A stretch of DNA of 58,861 nt from Chitinophagaceae bacterium (GTDB lineage: Bacteria > Bacteroidota > Bacteroidia > Chitinophagales > Chitinophagaceae), in contig JABFRU010000045.1 of assembly GCA_013140985.1 (NCBI GenBank), forward strand, positions 1 to 58,861, in the 5' to 3' direction. Below, one piece after another: positions 16,973 through 26,043 of this stretch; position 1 is the first letter of the stretch, and each line of letters begins with the position of its first letter. A program made the position numbers and the translations under genes. Under the pieces are notes generated by a model. The model was not told where the DNA came from. It saw only the letters and a list, made by a program, of their open reading frames with translations, and did no database searches.

Positions 16973-18058
16973 ATGAAAAAGTATTTTCTGAATGACGGGA
17001 CAGGTCAGCAAGGCCCATTTACACTGGAAGAATTGAAGGAAAAAGCTGTACGGGCCGACACGCCGATTTGGTATGAAGGGCTTCCCGACTGGACAACAGC
17101 CGGCGCACTGGATGAATTAAAAGACATCATCATACATACGCCACCACCATTTCATGCTCCACCGCCAGTTGAAGAAGTGAAACCCACAGTAACTGTCGTT
17201 GAAACACCTGCAGCAACTGTAACTCAAAAACCTGCAACTGAAGTAACTGCAAGCCCTTCACCTGTAAGATCTTCAAAGAAAAAAACAGCATGGTTGTCAT
17301 GGGTTCTTTATTTGCTGGTATTTGGCGGCGTTGGGTATTTTATTTACCAGGATATGGAGAAAAATAAAGACAATAAGACTGTTGGTATAGGTGAAATGAA
17401 TTCTGAATCGCAGAATACCGGTGATGTTGCTGATGATAAACCAGCAACATCAACCCCAGCAACCACACAGCAGGTGGTAGCAACCAATGATGAAGCTGCA
17501 ACAGCGGATGCACCAACTACGGCTGATGCAAAATCAAATCAACCACCTGTTGCTACTACAACAAAAACGAATCAGCCCGTTGCAGTAAACGATAAAGCAA
17601 AGGCCAATGTAGTTCCGACAAAAGCACAACAAGCTGAAGCGCAAAAATTAGCTTTGAAAAAAACGGAGGATGACAAGAAAAAACAACAGGCAGCTGCTGC
17701 AGCAAAAGAAAAAGAATACCGCAATAATTGGGCTAAATATATAAGTGTCGGTAATCTCAATATTGAAAAGGATGATGATGGAGTAAAAGCATTTAATGTG
17801 CCTGTTTATAACGGTACTAACGCCACATTGGATAAAGTGATCTTACGGGTGGACTATATGAAGAAAGAAAAGAAAGTTATTAAAAGCGAAACTGTAATAA
17901 TATATGGAATACCTGCCGGAGCAGGTTTGAATGGCCAGGCGCCAGCAAATAAGAAAGGAAATAATATAAAAGTGTACATAACAGGTGTTACCAGCAGAAA
18001 GTTGCATTTCTGCTATCCTAATAGTGGCAGTGCCGACGATCCCTATTTCTGCAACTAA
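16973..18058 (+). CDS. GYF_2-domain membrane protein
   Basis: 361 residues. The N-terminal 50 residues (FLNDGTGQQGPFTLEELKEK, with IWYEGLPDWTTA after it) match the GYF_2 pattern, a small domain thought to bind proline-rich peptides. A Pro/Thr/Val-rich linker follows, then one transmembrane segment (WLSWVLYLLVFGGVGYFIY, about 105-123), an Ala/Thr/Lys-rich low-complexity stretch, a Lys/Ala helix (about 218-245) and a C-terminal beta-rich domain (about 250-361) with two Cys near the end. The N-terminal domain is probably cytoplasmic and the C-terminal domain periplasmic. The exported caspase-like gene follows on the same strand after a terminator. The link between the two is positional only. Confidence 0.75.
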   Translation: MKKYFLNDGTGQQGPFTLEELKEKAVRADTPIWYEGLPDWTTAGALDELKDIIIHTPPPFHAPPPVEEVKPTVTVVETPAATVTQKPATEVTASPSPVRSSKKKTAWLSWVLYLLVFGGVGYFIYQDMEKNKDNKTVGIGEMNSESQNTGDVADDKPATSTPATTQQVVATNDEAATADAPTTADAKSNQPPVATTTKTNQPVAVNDKAKANVVPTKAQQAEAQKLALKKTEDDKKKQQAAAAAKEKEYRNNWAKYISVGNLNIEKDDDGVKAFNVPVYNGTNATLDKVILRVDYMKKEKKVIKSETVIIYGIPAGAGLNGQAPANKKGNNIKVYITGVTSRKLHFCYPNSGSADDPYFCN

Positions 18059-18074
18059 AAATGTGTAAGGTTCA

Positions 18075-18106
18075 AACCCGTCTTACCTTAGCAAGATGGG
18101 TTTTTT
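18075..18106 (+). terminator. Intrinsic terminator after the GYF_2 gene
   Basis: A 10-bp stem AACCCGTCTT/AAGATGGGTT with an 8-nt loop, then TTTTTT. Confidence 0.85.
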
Positions 18107-18162
18107 AATTAATATGGATTTGAACAATTTTTTTTAAATTTATCCATAATAAAGCCTGGTAT

Positions 18163-19548
18163 ATGAAAGGGATGCAAAAAATTTTCTTGCTGCTTATTTT
18201 TCTTTTTTTCAGCTTTAGTGGCTTTTCTCTTTCCATTTATGAGATCAGTTATGAATTCAAGAATCTCACGGAGTTTCCAAGATATACTGCCATGCTGGTG
18301 CGATATGGCAATGGCACCGGTTTTATGCGGGTTAGGTATATGAATATCGCCAAAACAGAAACTTATGTGGTGCATATGGAATTTGATGAAGTGGAGGGAC
18401 GTTCAAAGATCGATGGGTTGCCTCATCTTACCCTGCAGTTCAAAGGAAAAGGTCCGAGATATATTATCAATTCATCGGGCAATAAAACAAACGAAGCGTA
18501 TAACCCCGATATACTTTGGTTCAAGAAAAGAGCAGAGGATAAAGATTTCAAACCGTGGGGGGTTACTTCACAGAATACAGATGAAACATTTGAATATGGC
18601 AATATACTCGCTGTAAAAGTGATGAACGATGCCGACCTGACCAAACCCTATGTAAAGCAGTATTTTCTTGAAACAGAAACTTTTTACGCCAATCTTTTTA
18701 AAACAACAACTCCTGTAAAACCTGTCGATAATAATGTTGGTAATAATAACGGAGTTACAACAAATCCTGCTGCCACATTGCCGGTAAAGATGCATTTTAT
18801 CATTGTTGCGAATACCAATGACCCCCGTATTGGATACAGTGTACAGAAAGATGTTACCAACCTTTCCAGCCAGATGAAGGATGTAGCTACTTTTTTAAAG
18901 ATCCCGTTGAACTATGTAGAGGTGAGTGGTGCAAAATTCAATAAAAAAAATGTGGAAGCTGCTGTTACCGCTTTAAAGCCCGGCGTCAATGATATTGTGA
19001 TCTTCTATTATTCCGGGCATGGGTACAGTTTTGAAGAAGATAAGAACCAGGCCTATCCTCAATTTGATCTCAGGGAAAGCCGTTTTGAGGATATTACTGT
19101 GGCTACCCTCAATGCATCACAGATAATGGATATGGTAAAAGCAAAAAAGGCCCGTCTCAATATTGTATTATCGGATTGCTGCAATTCCAATTTGGGATTA
19201 TTGAAACCGGAGGGAAAGAATTTTGCATTGACAGCAAAATCATTGTTGAGTTGGGATGCCAATTATTGTAACAATCTTTTTCTTAAATCAAGCGGCTCTA
19301 TCATTGCTACTGCAGCCAAGAAAGGACAATTTGCTTATGGCAACACTGATGTCGGAGGTTATTTTACTTCCAATTTCGTAACAGCGTTGGAAAAATACCT
19401 CAGCAAGTTCACTACCACCCAACCCACCTGGGACCAGATCATTACCGAAACACAAACAACTACTGTTTCTCTCAGCATGGCGAATGTTTGCCAGGCGAAT
19501 ACTACTTGCAGGCAAGATCCTGTTTATGCTGTGAGTGTTACAAAATGA
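18163..19548 (+). CDS. Exported caspase-like peptidase (C14 / metacaspase type)
   Basis: 461 residues. Signal peptide (about 1-24: FLLLIFLFFSFSGFSLS) is followed by a beta-rich N-terminal domain (about 25-190), a short Asn/Thr linker and a caspase-fold domain (about 206-461). The catalytic dyad is His286 in FYYSGHGYSF and Cys340 in LSDCCNSN. Caspase-fold peptidases in bacteria usually cut after Arg/Lys or Asp; specificity cannot be read here. The signal peptide puts it outside the cytoplasm, which argues against the cytoplasmic abortive-infection caspases. A second ATG lies at 18172. It is preceded by a GYF_2 protein and followed, on the other strand, by two paralogous secreted proteins. Confidence 0.85.
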   Translation: MKGMQKIFLLLIFLFFSFSGFSLSIYEISYEFKNLTEFPRYTAMLVRYGNGTGFMRVRYMNIAKTETYVVHMEFDEVEGRSKIDGLPHLTLQFKGKGPRYIINSSGNKTNEAYNPDILWFKKRAEDKDFKPWGVTSQNTDETFEYGNILAVKVMNDADLTKPYVKQYFLETETFYANLFKTTTPVKPVDNNVGNNNGVTTNPAATLPVKMHFIIVANTNDPRIGYSVQKDVTNLSSQMKDVATFLKIPLNYVEVSGAKFNKKNVEAAVTALKPGVNDIVIFYYSGHGYSFEEDKNQAYPQFDLRESRFEDITVATLNASQIMDMVKAKKARLNIVLSDCCNSNLGLLKPEGKNFALTAKSLLSWDANYCNNLFLKSSGSIIATAAKKGQFAYGNTDVGGYFTSNFVTALEKYLSKFTTTQPTWDQIITETQTTTVSLSMANVCQANTTCRQDPVYAVSVTK

Positions 19549-19552
19549 TAAT

Positions 19553-19576
19553 AAAAAAACCGGGCAACCTGCCCGG
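19553..19576 (-). terminator. Terminator for the leftward SnoaL-like lipoprotein gene
   Basis: A 7-bp stem CCGGGCA/TGCCCGG with a 3-nt loop (19560-19576). On the minus strand it is followed by seven T (A-run 19553-19559). It lies only 5 bp past the stop of the rightward caspase gene. Confidence 0.8.
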
Positions 19577-19602
19577 CTCATGTTATTCTAAAATACTTCT
19601 GA

Positions 19603-20127
19603 TCATTTAGGAGTTTCTTTTGGCATATTCTTCATCATATCCTGCATTGCTTTGGCCATTTCCCTGTATTCTGCAAAAGACCAATGCTCAACACCTTTCC
19701 CGTCTTTGAATCTTACCACATCAACAGAATTCATCTTGATCGGACCAGGAGGCATCATACTACCATCGCTTGTTCCGGTGATCTCATACCATGACATTGC
19801 ATATTCGTCATCTGCGAGTTGCTTTACGGTATTGAATTTAAAAGTGCTCTTGCCTGAATGCATCATTTTGATCATTGATTTCAGGCTGTCACGATTGAGA
19901 TCGCCTCTCTCGGTATGATCTACAAAATCGGCACTTACCGCAGAGTCGATCATACTTACATCGCCTGTTTCAAAAGCGGTCGTAACTATTTTCATAGACT
20001 CAAGGTTTTTCCTTGCAGTTTCAGACATACCGTTTTCTTCTTTCTTGCTGCCTTCATCTTTTTTATTTCTGCAGGATGACAATAAGCAGATAGCTCCTGC
20101 TGAAAGGATAAATAAAAACTTTTTCAT
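19603..20127 (-). CDS. Lipoprotein with SnoaL/NTF2-like domain
   Basis: 174 residues with signal peptide and lipobox LSSC (Cys19), followed by a Lys/Glu-rich spacer. The domain at about 45-155 has the SnoaL-like pattern: an ambient helix, then VDHTERGDLNRDSLKSMI and a beta-sheet ending in VEHWSFAEY. NTF2-like folds bind small molecules or act as unspecialised hydrolases. The C-terminus is Met/Lys-rich. Probably a periplasmic or outer-membrane lipoprotein; substrate unknown. Transcribed leftwards with its own terminator. Confidence 0.7.
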   Translation of the reverse strand: MKKFLFILSAGAICLLSSCRNKKDEGSKKEENGMSETARKNLESMKIVTTAFETGDVSMIDSAVSADFVDHTERGDLNRDSLKSMIKMMHSGKSTFKFNTVKQLADDEYAMSWYEITGTSDGSMMPPGPIKMNSVDVVRFKDGKGVEHWSFAEYREMAKAMQDMMKNMPKETPK

Positions 20128-20252
20128 TTGTTTTATTATTTGGTTATAAATAGCAAACTACTAACGGATTGCGATTATAGCAACTATTTCAAAGGTGGGA
20201 TCGCTGTTCGGGTCTGCAAGATAAATTTTTTTGCGAAACAGGAGAATCTTCG

Positions 20253-21113
20253 TTAGTTGGTCTTAACTATGACAGGCTTTTCATAGATGAACCGGACCAT
20301 GGCATTCTTTTGCTCATCAGAAGTAAGATAAAGCTGGTAACGTTTATCTCCGGCATTAATGATCATCAATGCAGTATTAGGAGGGATAGTGCCCAGGTTT
20401 TCTCCCACCATGATCACTTCCTGTTCCGTTTTTTTAAGATCAATTCTTACAGTAATAGATACAGGTTTGGCGCCAAGTCTTTTATTGGAGACCACCGGCA
20501 TATTATTGGCAAACACCGAGATCGTATCGCCATCTACCTGGCCATTATCATAAAAATCAATTTTGATATTGCCGGTATCCACTCTGATCTCTTTCACTAA
20601 TTCTGCCTTTCGTTTGGTCAAAGCTTCCGGTAATTTTACTTCAGGCTTGAAGCTTGATTTTTCATACCGGATCAGTATGATAGTTCCGGGATCGCAAACT
20701 GTTTTTCCATCCATCGCCTTACCGGTAGGTGTTGACCATCCACCACGGAGTTGTTCTTCTTTGGTCAGGTTGCCGCCAACATGATAAGTAAGTTTATACG
20801 TTTTGATACAGGGGACACAATCTTCTTTTATTTTAAATGTTACGATCCCGATCTCTTTTATTGTGATAAGGTTGCTATCGGGCTTATATACACCCTCAAA
20901 ATTCTCTTTTACATAATTCAGTGAATCGGAAAAATGATAGACCGTGCCGGTTATTTTTGATCCGGCCGATTGGATTTGCATTTCGATATTATAAACAGGG
21001 AAGCAGCCACCCGGCGCCATTACTAATTTACCTTTCCAGATGCCATTAATGTCCTGGGCATTGGTCAATGTAGCCAGGATAATAAAATATAAAAAGAAGA
21101 GGGGGTGCTTCAT
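20253..21113 (-). CDS. Exported two-domain protein, paralogue of the upstream gene
   Basis: 286 residues with a signal peptide (about 1-19). The N-terminal domain (about 20-150) starts GIWKGKLVMAP and looks like a lipocalin-like or beta-barrel fold with Cys residues (GGCFPVYN, CVPCIKTY). The C-terminal domain (about 175-280) carries DNGQVDGDTISVF, SNKRLG, ENLGTIPPNTALMI and EQKNAMVRF. The same C-terminal domain occurs in the next gene. The gene pair is tandem, 85 bp apart. The domain is likely an all-beta ligand or protein-binding module; function unknown. Confidence 0.65.
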   Translation of the reverse strand: MKHPLFFLYFIILATLTNAQDINGIWKGKLVMAPGGCFPVYNIEMQIQSAGSKITGTVYHFSDSLNYVKENFEGVYKPDSNLITIKEIGIVTFKIKEDCVPCIKTYKLTYHVGGNLTKEEQLRGGWSTPTGKAMDGKTVCDPGTIILIRYEKSSFKPEVKLPEALTKRKAELVKEIRVDTGNIKIDFYDNGQVDGDTISVFANNMPVVSNKRLGAKPVSITVRIDLKKTEQEVIMVGENLGTIPPNTALMIINAGDKRYQLYLTSDEQKNAMVRFIYEKPVIVKTN

Positions 21114-21198
21114 TGTTCAGGAAAAATAAATGAAAATGCAATAACGGCATTAAAAATTACAGAAACGGCAACCTTTTATCACTTGGGTCAATGCAATC

Positions 21199-22371
21199 TT
21201 ATTTTGGTTTCTGGTATCTGAATCGTACTACTGCATTCTTTTGTTCAGTTGACGTTATACGGACATCAAAACGTTGCGTTCCTGATTCAACAACCATTAA
21301 TGAAGTGTTAGGAGGTATGCGGCCAAGATTTTCTGCCACCATTGTTAATTCCTGATCACTGTTATCCTCCTCAATTTTGAACTTTATGGTGAGAGGAGAT
21401 GCTGTCAGCCGTTTGGATGAAAGCATCAATTTTTTATTAAGGTAAACAGATATCGTATCACCATCGATTTCTCCATTGTCATATAATTTAACCGTCACCT
21501 CAGGATCTGATACGGTGATAGATGTCATCAGTTCATTGCTCCGGGTTTTTAATACATCAGGTATTTTAAGAACAGGCTTATCAATTTTTACAACCGGTAT
21601 TTTCTTTTGAGTGGTGTCTGTTACAGGTTTCTTTACTATTGGCAGATTGGTCTTTGTGGCCGTATCTTTTTTTATAACGACTGGCCTGGTCGTTGTCGTT
21701 ACAGGCTTCTTTACCGGGGGCGTTATTTTTTTTGTAACAGGAGGATTGGTAGTTACTTGTTTTTTAACCGGCGGCTTAGTTACAACTACTGGTGTTTTTT
21801 TGATCGAATCCTTTTTTCTCGGAGGTTCATTATCTATTATCGGCACATCCTTTTTTACTTTATCCCGGAGGAATGGCTCTATATAAAAATCAGAGGTAGC
21901 TACTTTTCGTAAAAAAACTTTTCCGCCGCCGCAGTCACCCCAATAGGAACTATCATATTTCGATGGGTTCTCATTTTTGCCCAGATAAGTTCCTTCCAGA
22001 AACTCTTCATCACCGGAACGGGAATAAGCCAGGTCATAATTCATAATACAGGTCATACCTCCCATCAGGCTTTTTACTTCTACCGTCCTGATCTCCCTTA
22101 TTCTTAATTTTTTTGAGCTTTTAATGCAATTACCTGTCATAGTGGCTTTCCCATAAAACCGAACATCAAGATAAGAATACGAAACACCGGTCACACCATT
22201 AGCAGTAAAAGAGGCGCTTTGTGATATCTGGAATTCAAGTTTGTAATGATCGCCACCATCGGAAACAAAATACCCCTTCCAGATACCAGTAAGATCCTGG
22301 CTGAAAGAAATAAAAGGCGCAAGAGGCACCAGGAGGAAAGCCAGTAAATACCTGTAAAAACTCCTTTTCAT
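21199..22371 (-). CDS. Exported protein, paralogue with a Pro/Lys/Thr-rich linker
   Basis: 390 residues. I choose the ATG at 22371 (MKRSFYRYLLAFLL) over an in-frame TTG three codons earlier, because it opens a normal signal peptide. The N-terminal domain (DLTGIWKGYFVSDGG) and the C-terminal domain (DNGEIDGDTISVY, SSKRLT, ENLGRIPPNTSLMV, EQKNAVVRF) match the neighbouring protein. Between them lies a linker of about 90 residues made of repeated TKPPVKK-like units, which should be extended and could span the cell wall or bind partners. Probably the first gene of the leftward pair. Confidence 0.65.
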   Translation of the reverse strand: MKRSFYRYLLAFLLVPLAPFISFSQDLTGIWKGYFVSDGGDHYKLEFQISQSASFTANGVTGVSYSYLDVRFYGKATMTGNCIKSSKKLRIREIRTVEVKSLMGGMTCIMNYDLAYSRSGDEEFLEGTYLGKNENPSKYDSSYWGDCGGGKVFLRKVATSDFYIEPFLRDKVKKDVPIIDNEPPRKKDSIKKTPVVVTKPPVKKQVTTNPPVTKKITPPVKKPVTTTTRPVVIKKDTATKTNLPIVKKPVTDTTQKKIPVVKIDKPVLKIPDVLKTRSNELMTSITVSDPEVTVKLYDNGEIDGDTISVYLNKKLMLSSKRLTASPLTIKFKIEEDNSDQELTMVAENLGRIPPNTSLMVVESGTQRFDVRITSTEQKNAVVRFRYQKPK

Positions 22372-22463
22372 CAGCACCAAAACTAACGAATTGACTCGTA
22401 TTGTTCATAACCCGTATGAGCAACGGTTTGTTAATTTTAGGGATAAATAAATTCCGGTTGTTT

Positions 22464-23165
22464 ATGAAGAAATGGTTGATTGCCCTTTTATTATTTCTCT
22501 TTCCAAATCCGGCCGTTTTTTCTCAATCTGGCACTGAGATGGAACTGCTGCAAAAACTGGATTCCATTCAAAATACTGATTGTATTTCAAAACATTTCGC
22601 AGGTCTTTATTTTACTACAACAAAAGAAGCAATTGAATTTTTTAGAGACAATCCGGCCCAAACAAAAAATTTTATCGAACGGCTTGAAATAAGTTTTGCC
22701 GGTTTCTTTTTCCGGTCTGTTGATTCTTTTACTCAAAAGAAAGTAATTCCTATGGAGTGGGGAAGCTATTTCAACAATAGCTCTTTGTCGCCGCTTCAAT
22801 ACAAGCTTCTTGGCATCAATGCACATATCAATGGCGATATCTGGCAGGCGCTGACAAAAGAATTTACATTGGCAGAAATACAAGGTGCGAAAGAAAGCTA
22901 TTTTGATTTTCAGAAAGGATTAAAAAAACAATACAAGGAGTTTTATAATGAATCACTGAAGTCCAGCTCAAAGGTCAGGTTGTTACATAATGCAACAGCA
23001 GGACTTGATAAATTATATGGCAAATTGATGCTGGGCCATTGGAGAAAACGTCAAATGAAACTGGCTATCCTGTTTTATACTGATAAGGAAAAATTCAGCA
23101 TAGAATTGGAAAAACTAAGGAGAAAAATGAAACGTATAGATCAAATGATACTACGAAATCTTTAG
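22464..23165 (+). CDS. Secreted protein of unknown function
   Basis: 233 residues from the ATG at 22464, chosen because a clean signal peptide (MKKWLIALLLFLFPNPAVFS) starts there. An earlier in-frame ATG at 22401 would add residues without hydrophobic character. The mature protein is mainly helical, rich in Lys and Phe, with no catalytic motif. It diverges from the paralogue pair and ends 45 bp before thrS. No family recognised. Confidence 0.6.
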   Translation: MKKWLIALLLFLFPNPAVFSQSGTEMELLQKLDSIQNTDCISKHFAGLYFTTTKEAIEFFRDNPAQTKNFIERLEISFAGFFFRSVDSFTQKKVIPMEWGSYFNNSSLSPLQYKLLGINAHINGDIWQALTKEFTLAEIQGAKESYFDFQKGLKKQYKEFYNESLKSSSKVRLLHNATAGLDKLYGKLMLGHWRKRQMKLAILFYTDKEKFSIELEKLRRKMKRIDQMILRNL

Positions 23166-23176
23166 CAGGACTTTGT

Positions 23177-23184
23177 TACCTTTG
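23177..23184 (+). promoter_or_regulatory. -7 promoter element TACCTTTG for thrS
   Basis: Exact TAnnTTTG match 26 nt upstream of the thrS ATG. Confidence 0.6.
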
Positions 23185-23210
23185 CCCCTCTTAAAAACAG
23201 GATTTATTTC

Positions 23211-25145
23211 ATGATCAAGATCACTTTACCGGATGGCTCAGTAAGGGAATTCGAAAAAGGAACCAGTGCCCTGGGGATAGCTAAATCTATTTCAGAAGGA
23301 TTGGCAAGAAAAGTACTGGCAGCAAACATAAACGGACAGGTATGGGACGCCACAAGACCAATTAACGATGATGCATCGTTGAAATTGTTAACGTGGGATG
23401 ATAATGATGGCAAGAATACTTTCTGGCATTCATCTGCTCACCTGATGGCGGAAGCTGTGGAGTCTATGTTTCCGGGTGTAAAATTTTGGGTAGGGCCGCC
23501 GGTAGAGAATGGGTTCTATTATGACATGGATCTTGGTGATAAAAAAATGAGTGAGGAAGACCTGGCGGCGTTGGAAAAAAAGATGAATGAGTTGGCCAGG
23601 AAGAATAGTGAATATCTAAGAAAGGAAATGCCAAAAGCAGATGCTGTAAAATATTTCACTGACAAGGGGGATGAATATAAACTGGACCTTCTCAGCAATT
23701 TGAATGATGGGGAAATAACTTTTTATTCGCAGGGAAATTTTACTGACCTCTGCCGTGGGCCACATATCCCAAATACATCTTTTATCAAAGCCATTAAATT
23801 AACAAGTATTGCCGGTGCATACTGGAAAGGTGATGAGAAGAATAAGATGCTGACCCGCTTATATGGTGTCACTTTCCCTTCACAAAAACAATTAGATGAG
23901 CATTTACAGATGCTGGAGGAAGCAAAGAAAAGGGATCATCGCAAACTCGGAAAGGAATTAGGCATTTATACAATGGATGATGATGTAGGGCAGGGTTTGA
24001 TCATGTGGATGCCGAATGGGACAGTGATCATTGAAGAGTTGGAAAAATTAGCTAAGGAAACAGAACAGGCAGCAGGGTATAAAAGGGTGGTGACCCCGCA
24101 TATTGCTAAAGAAAGTATGTATATCACCAGTGGTCACCTTCCTTATTATGCTGATAGTATGTATCCGCCGATGGAAATGGAAGGCGAGAAATATTACCTG
24201 AAATCAATGAACTGCCCGCATCATCATAAAATATATGCGGCTGAACCAAAAAGCTACAGGGACCTTCCTTATCGTATTGCTGAATATGGAACTGTCTATC
24301 GTTATGAACAAAGCGGTGAATTATTCGGATTGATGAGAGTTCGTTGCCTGCATATGAATGATGCGCATATTTATTGTACTAAAGAACAGTTCAATGATGA
24401 GTTCAGGGCAGTGAATGATATGTACCTGAAATATTTTAAAATATTTGGGATAGAAAAATATGTGATGAGGCTCTCATTGCATTCTCCTGATAAATTGGGC
24501 ATCAAGTATGTGAATGAACCTGAATTATGGAAAGAGACAGAGACCATGGTCAGGAATGTATTGACAGAATCAAATATTCCGTTTGTAGAAGTAAAAGACG
24601 AGGCCGCCTTTTACGGACCTAAAATAGATGTGCAGATATACAGTGCTATCGGCCGTGAATTCACACTGGCTACCAACCAGGTGGATTTTTCACAGGGCCG
24701 GAGTTTCAAACTCGAATATATCGGCCAGGATAATAAAGCAGAGACGCCGCTTATCATTCACAGGGCGCCATTAGGTACTCATGAACGTTTCATTGGGTTC
24801 CTGCTGGAGCAGTATGCAGGTAAATTCCCGCTGTGGCTGGCACCGGTACAGGTAAAAGTGTTACCTATCAGCGATAAGTTTTTGGATTATGCAAAAGCAG
24901 TTTCTGATAAACTGAAAAAATCAGATATTCGTAGTGAAGTTGATGACAGGCATGAAAAGATCGGCAAAAAGATCCGGGATACTGAGTTGCTGAAAGTTCC
25001 TTACATGCTGGTGGTAGGTGAAAAAGAAATGAATGAAAACAAAGTGTCGGTAAGGATACAAGGTAAGGGTGATGCAGGAGTTAGATCGGTTGATGAGTTT
25101 ATTGCCGATGCTGTCAGTCAAATAAAAGAGAGGAAGGCTGAATAA
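23211..25145 (+). CDS. thrS: Threonyl-tRNA synthetase
   Basis: Charges tRNA-Thr with threonine in the cytoplasm. Domain order is complete for a 644-residue enzyme: TGS domain (about 1-60), the editing domain with HSSAHLMAEAVE (about 70-220), class II catalytic core with motif 2 (RYEQSGELFGLMRVR) and the zinc-binding MNCPHHH, and the C-terminal anticodon-binding domain (from about 545). infC follows on the same strand after 96 bp, the classic thrS-infC order. No T-box or tRNA-like operator was recognised upstream. Confidence 0.97.
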   Translation: MIKITLPDGSVREFEKGTSALGIAKSISEGLARKVLAANINGQVWDATRPINDDASLKLLTWDDNDGKNTFWHSSAHLMAEAVESMFPGVKFWVGPPVENGFYYDMDLGDKKMSEEDLAALEKKMNELARKNSEYLRKEMPKADAVKYFTDKGDEYKLDLLSNLNDGEITFYSQGNFTDLCRGPHIPNTSFIKAIKLTSIAGAYWKGDEKNKMLTRLYGVTFPSQKQLDEHLQMLEEAKKRDHRKLGKELGIYTMDDDVGQGLIMWMPNGTVIIEELEKLAKETEQAAGYKRVVTPHIAKESMYITSGHLPYYADSMYPPMEMEGEKYYLKSMNCPHHHKIYAAEPKSYRDLPYRIAEYGTVYRYEQSGELFGLMRVRCLHMNDAHIYCTKEQFNDEFRAVNDMYLKYFKIFGIEKYVMRLSLHSPDKLGIKYVNEPELWKETETMVRNVLTESNIPFVEVKDEAAFYGPKIDVQIYSAIGREFTLATNQVDFSQGRSFKLEYIGQDNKAETPLIIHRAPLGTHERFIGFLLEQYAGKFPLWLAPVQVKVLPISDKFLDYAKAVSDKLKKSDIRSEVDDRHEKIGKKIRDTELLKVPYMLVVGEKEMNENKVSVRIQGKGDAGVRSVDEFIADAVSQIKERKAE

Positions 25146-25241
25146 AAAACGTAATTTTCAAACCTCAAATCCTGTATGAGGGTTTAATTAAAATAAAAAA
25201 CAATTGCTCCTTTCAGGATGGGGCATAACTAAAACAATTAA

Positions 25242-25877
25242 ATGGCAGTACCACAAAAACCCGGAGGCGGGTTCAGACCATCAGGCGGAGGCTTCAGGCC
25301 AGGCGGTGGCGGCGGATTCAACAAAGGCGGTTTCAGGGGCAGATTTGTTCCCCGCAAAGAAGCAGAACACCGTATCAATCATTTCATCAGGGTTCCCCAG
25401 GTTCGTCTTGTGGGCGATAATGTAGAAGTGGGTATTTATGACACACCAGTAGCGCTGAAGATGGCACAGGAACAGGCTCTTGACCTGGTAGAAATTTCTC
25501 CAACAGTTGATCCACCGGTTTGTAAGATCATTGACTACAACAAATTCCTCTACGATAAGAAGAAGAAAGAAAAGGAGATGAAAGCCAAAAGCAAGGTTTC
25601 CGAAGTCAAAGAGATTCGCTTTACTCCTAATACCGACGATCATGATTTTGACTTCAAAGCAAAACATGCGATTGAGTTCTTAAAAGACGGCAACAAGGTA
25701 AAAGCCTATGTGCAGTTCAAAGGCCGGGCTATACAATTCCAGGACAGGGGCCAGTTGCTGCTGCTGAAGTTTGCAGAACGGTTGGCTGAAGTAGGTGTAT
25801 TGGAAAATATGCCAAAGATGGAAGGCAGAAGGATGTTAGCTATGTTTGCTCCAAAAGGGAAGAAAAAAGCTCAATAA
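25242..25877 (+). CDS. infC: Translation initiation factor IF-3
   Basis: Binds the 30S subunit, prevents premature 50S joining and checks the start codon. Both domains are present: the N-terminal IF3 domain (about 40-110: EHRINHFIRVPQVRLVG and the CKIIDYNKFLY segment) and the C-terminal domain (about 115-205: VKEIRFTPNTDDHDF, MPKMEGRRMLAMFAP). The protein is 211 aa because of a Gly/Phe/Arg-rich extension of about 35 residues (repeats GGGFRPSGGGFRPGGG) before the conserved core. Start ATG 25242 is not the rare AUU used in E. coli infC. A perfect palindromic terminator lies right after the stop, so the transcript ends before the metalloprotease. Confidence 0.95.
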   Translation: MAVPQKPGGGFRPSGGGFRPGGGGGFNKGGFRGRFVPRKEAEHRINHFIRVPQVRLVGDNVEVGIYDTPVALKMAQEQALDLVEISPTVDPPVCKIIDYNKFLYDKKKKEKEMKAKSKVSEVKEIRFTPNTDDHDFDFKAKHAIEFLKDGNKVKAYVQFKGRAIQFQDRGQLLLLKFAERLAEVGVLENMPKMEGRRMLAMFAPKGKKKAQ

Positions 25878-25896
25878 TTTTTATTAATTCGATTGT

Positions 25897-25938
25897 GAAT
25901 GAGGAATGATTTGATCAAATCATTCCTCATTCTTTTTC
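25897..25938 (+). terminator. Perfect 36-bp palindrome terminator after infC
   Basis: 18-bp arms with no spacer (25897-25932), followed by TTTTT. It separates thrS-infC from the metalloprotease gene. Confidence 0.85.
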
Positions 25939-26043
25939 AGTTCATCATTACAATTGAGCCGCTGATACAAAAAACTTGTAGAACCAGCCACAAACCGGTG
26001 CTTTCCGTATCTTCAGCCATTATTTTTTTAAACCCCGATTTAT

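Noticed and set aside
18163-19548. Caspase-like gene as part of a cytoplasmic phage-defence system
   Set aside because: It has a signal peptide and no linked sensor, nuclease or NLR-type protein, so defence by abortive infection is not supported.
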